DNA of 6,207 nucleotides from Candidatus Methanofastidiosia archaeon (GTDB lineage: Archaea; Methanobacteriota_B; Thermococci; Methanofastidiosales; NM3), in assembly GCA_020854925.1 (NCBI GenBank), contig JAHKLV010000044.1, positions 1 to 6,207 of the forward strand. Direction: 5' to 3'. The notes beneath the pieces are model-generated. The model did not search any database. It had not been told where the DNA came from and was given only the letters and a program-made list of their open reading frames with translations. The position numbers and the translations under genes were made by a program. Shown here piece after piece: positions 5,710 through 6,207 of this stretch (position 1 is its first letter; each line of letters starts with the position of its first letter).

Positions 5710-6207
5710 TCAATCACGGTAGGAAAAGGTCTCATAGTAGATGCGGCTGGCGGGAACGCCGAGGGCGATGAACTGATGCGAAAGCTCGTACATCATGGCA
5801 TCGGGGCCGCAGAGCATGACGTCGGCGCGGTCGAGGGAGAAGGGGGCGAGTGCCGCCACGCCCTGGGCGGTGAGACGACCGTCGCTGCGCGATTCCCAGA
5901 GACGGTATGTGAGCCCCTCACGATTACGCGTGGCAAGCTCGCCATCTAGGAACGCCTCCTTCCGGTCGCGCACGCTCCATACGAGAAGCACACCCCTGGC
6001 CGTGCCGCTCGTGACGGCGTCTTCCCACAGCGAGCGAAACGGTGTAATGCCGATGCCGCCTGCTATCCAGATGTGGGGTCGGTCAGACCCCACGTAGTGG
6101 CGATGCATGCCACCATAGGGGCCGTAGAGCACCACGGGATCACCCTCCTGTGCCAGGTTCAGCTCTGCGGTGTAGTCGCCTGACCGCTTCGCGGCGAGGG
6201 AGAGTGA
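5710..6207 (-). CDS. Ferric-reductase-like FAD/NAD(P)H oxidoreductase, C-terminal part (cut by right edge)
   Basis: The frame is open from the window edge to the stop at 5710 and gives 165 visible residues; the start and any N-terminal membrane domain lie outside. Seen: SGDYT (9-13) and EGDPVVLYGPYGG (21-33), the end of the FAD-binding barrel; IWIAGGIGITPFRSL (46-60), the NAD(P)H-binding loop; VWSVRDRKEAFLDGEL (76-91); SDGRLT (108-113); and LCGPDAMM (132-139), followed by a C-terminal YETFSYR. This order matches predicted ferric reductases with a YedZ/NOX-like membrane part (ferredoxin-NADP reductase superfamily), which pass electrons from NAD(P)H through FAD to haem or metal. No C-terminal cysteine cluster is present, which argues against PyrK. 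An in-frame GTG at 6135 is internal, not a start, since homology continues upstream. Likely an operon with the acetyltransferase one base downstream. Confidence 0.85.
   Translation of the reverse strand, partial: SLSLAAKRSGDYTAELNLAQEGDPVVLYGPYGGMHRHYVGSDRPHIWIAGGIGITPFRSLWEDAVTSGTARGVLLVWSVRDRKEAFLDGELATRNREGLTYRLWESRSDGRLTAQGVAALAPFSLDRADVMLCGPDAMMYELSHQFIALGVPASRIYYETFSYRD

Noticed and set aside
5710..6207. PyrK (dihydroorotate dehydrogenase electron-transfer subunit), tempting next to carAB
   Set aside because: The C-terminal cysteine cluster for the 2Fe-2S centre is absent, and the GPYG, IWIAGGIGITPF and SDGRLT motifs fit ferric-reductase-like proteins better.

Overview
The window is a stretch of GC-rich (about 60% by eye) bacterial chromosome. 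Every supported gene lies on the minus strand, so transcription runs from right to left. In that order the genes are: the C-terminal half of a ferric-reductase-like FAD/NAD(P)H flavoprotein, cut by the right edge; a GNAT acetyltransferase one base downstream; then, after a 205-base regulatory gap, carA and carB, the two subunits of glutamine-dependent carbamoyl-phosphate synthase; then a terminator; and finally the start of a class I fumarase / tartrate dehydratase alpha-type iron-sulfur hydro-lyase, cut by the left edge.

carA and carB are complete and form a tight pair (4-base gap). CarA releases ammonia from glutamine. CarB uses two ATP to turn bicarbonate and ammonia into carbamoyl phosphate for pyrimidine and arginine synthesis. 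The catalytic residues I could align are present in both. CarB carries sequence signatures typical of the Bacteroidetes/eukaryotic CAD type rather than the E. coli type, and its C-terminal MGS regulatory domain lacks the usual phosphate-binding T-x-G-T motif. The gap upstream of carA holds a good sigma-70-like promoter with a near-palindrome over its -35/spacer and an inverted repeat just upstream. The gap after carB holds a convincing hairpin-plus-T terminator.

The flavoprotein and acetyltransferase look translationally coupled (stop and start one base apart) and are probably a transcription unit separate from carAB. The leftmost gene is recognisable by N-terminal family motifs, but its first cluster-cysteine motif is displaced by one residue, so its activity is uncertain.

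Taxonomy: GC content, the gene mix and the CarB type would fit an anaerobic actinobacterium such as a member of Coriobacteriia, but this is a low-confidence guess from sequence style. I see no CRISPR, mobile element, tRNA or rRNA, and no evidence of a new multi-gene system. The points worth a second look are the divergent hydro-lyase, the altered CarB regulatory domain and the carA control region.
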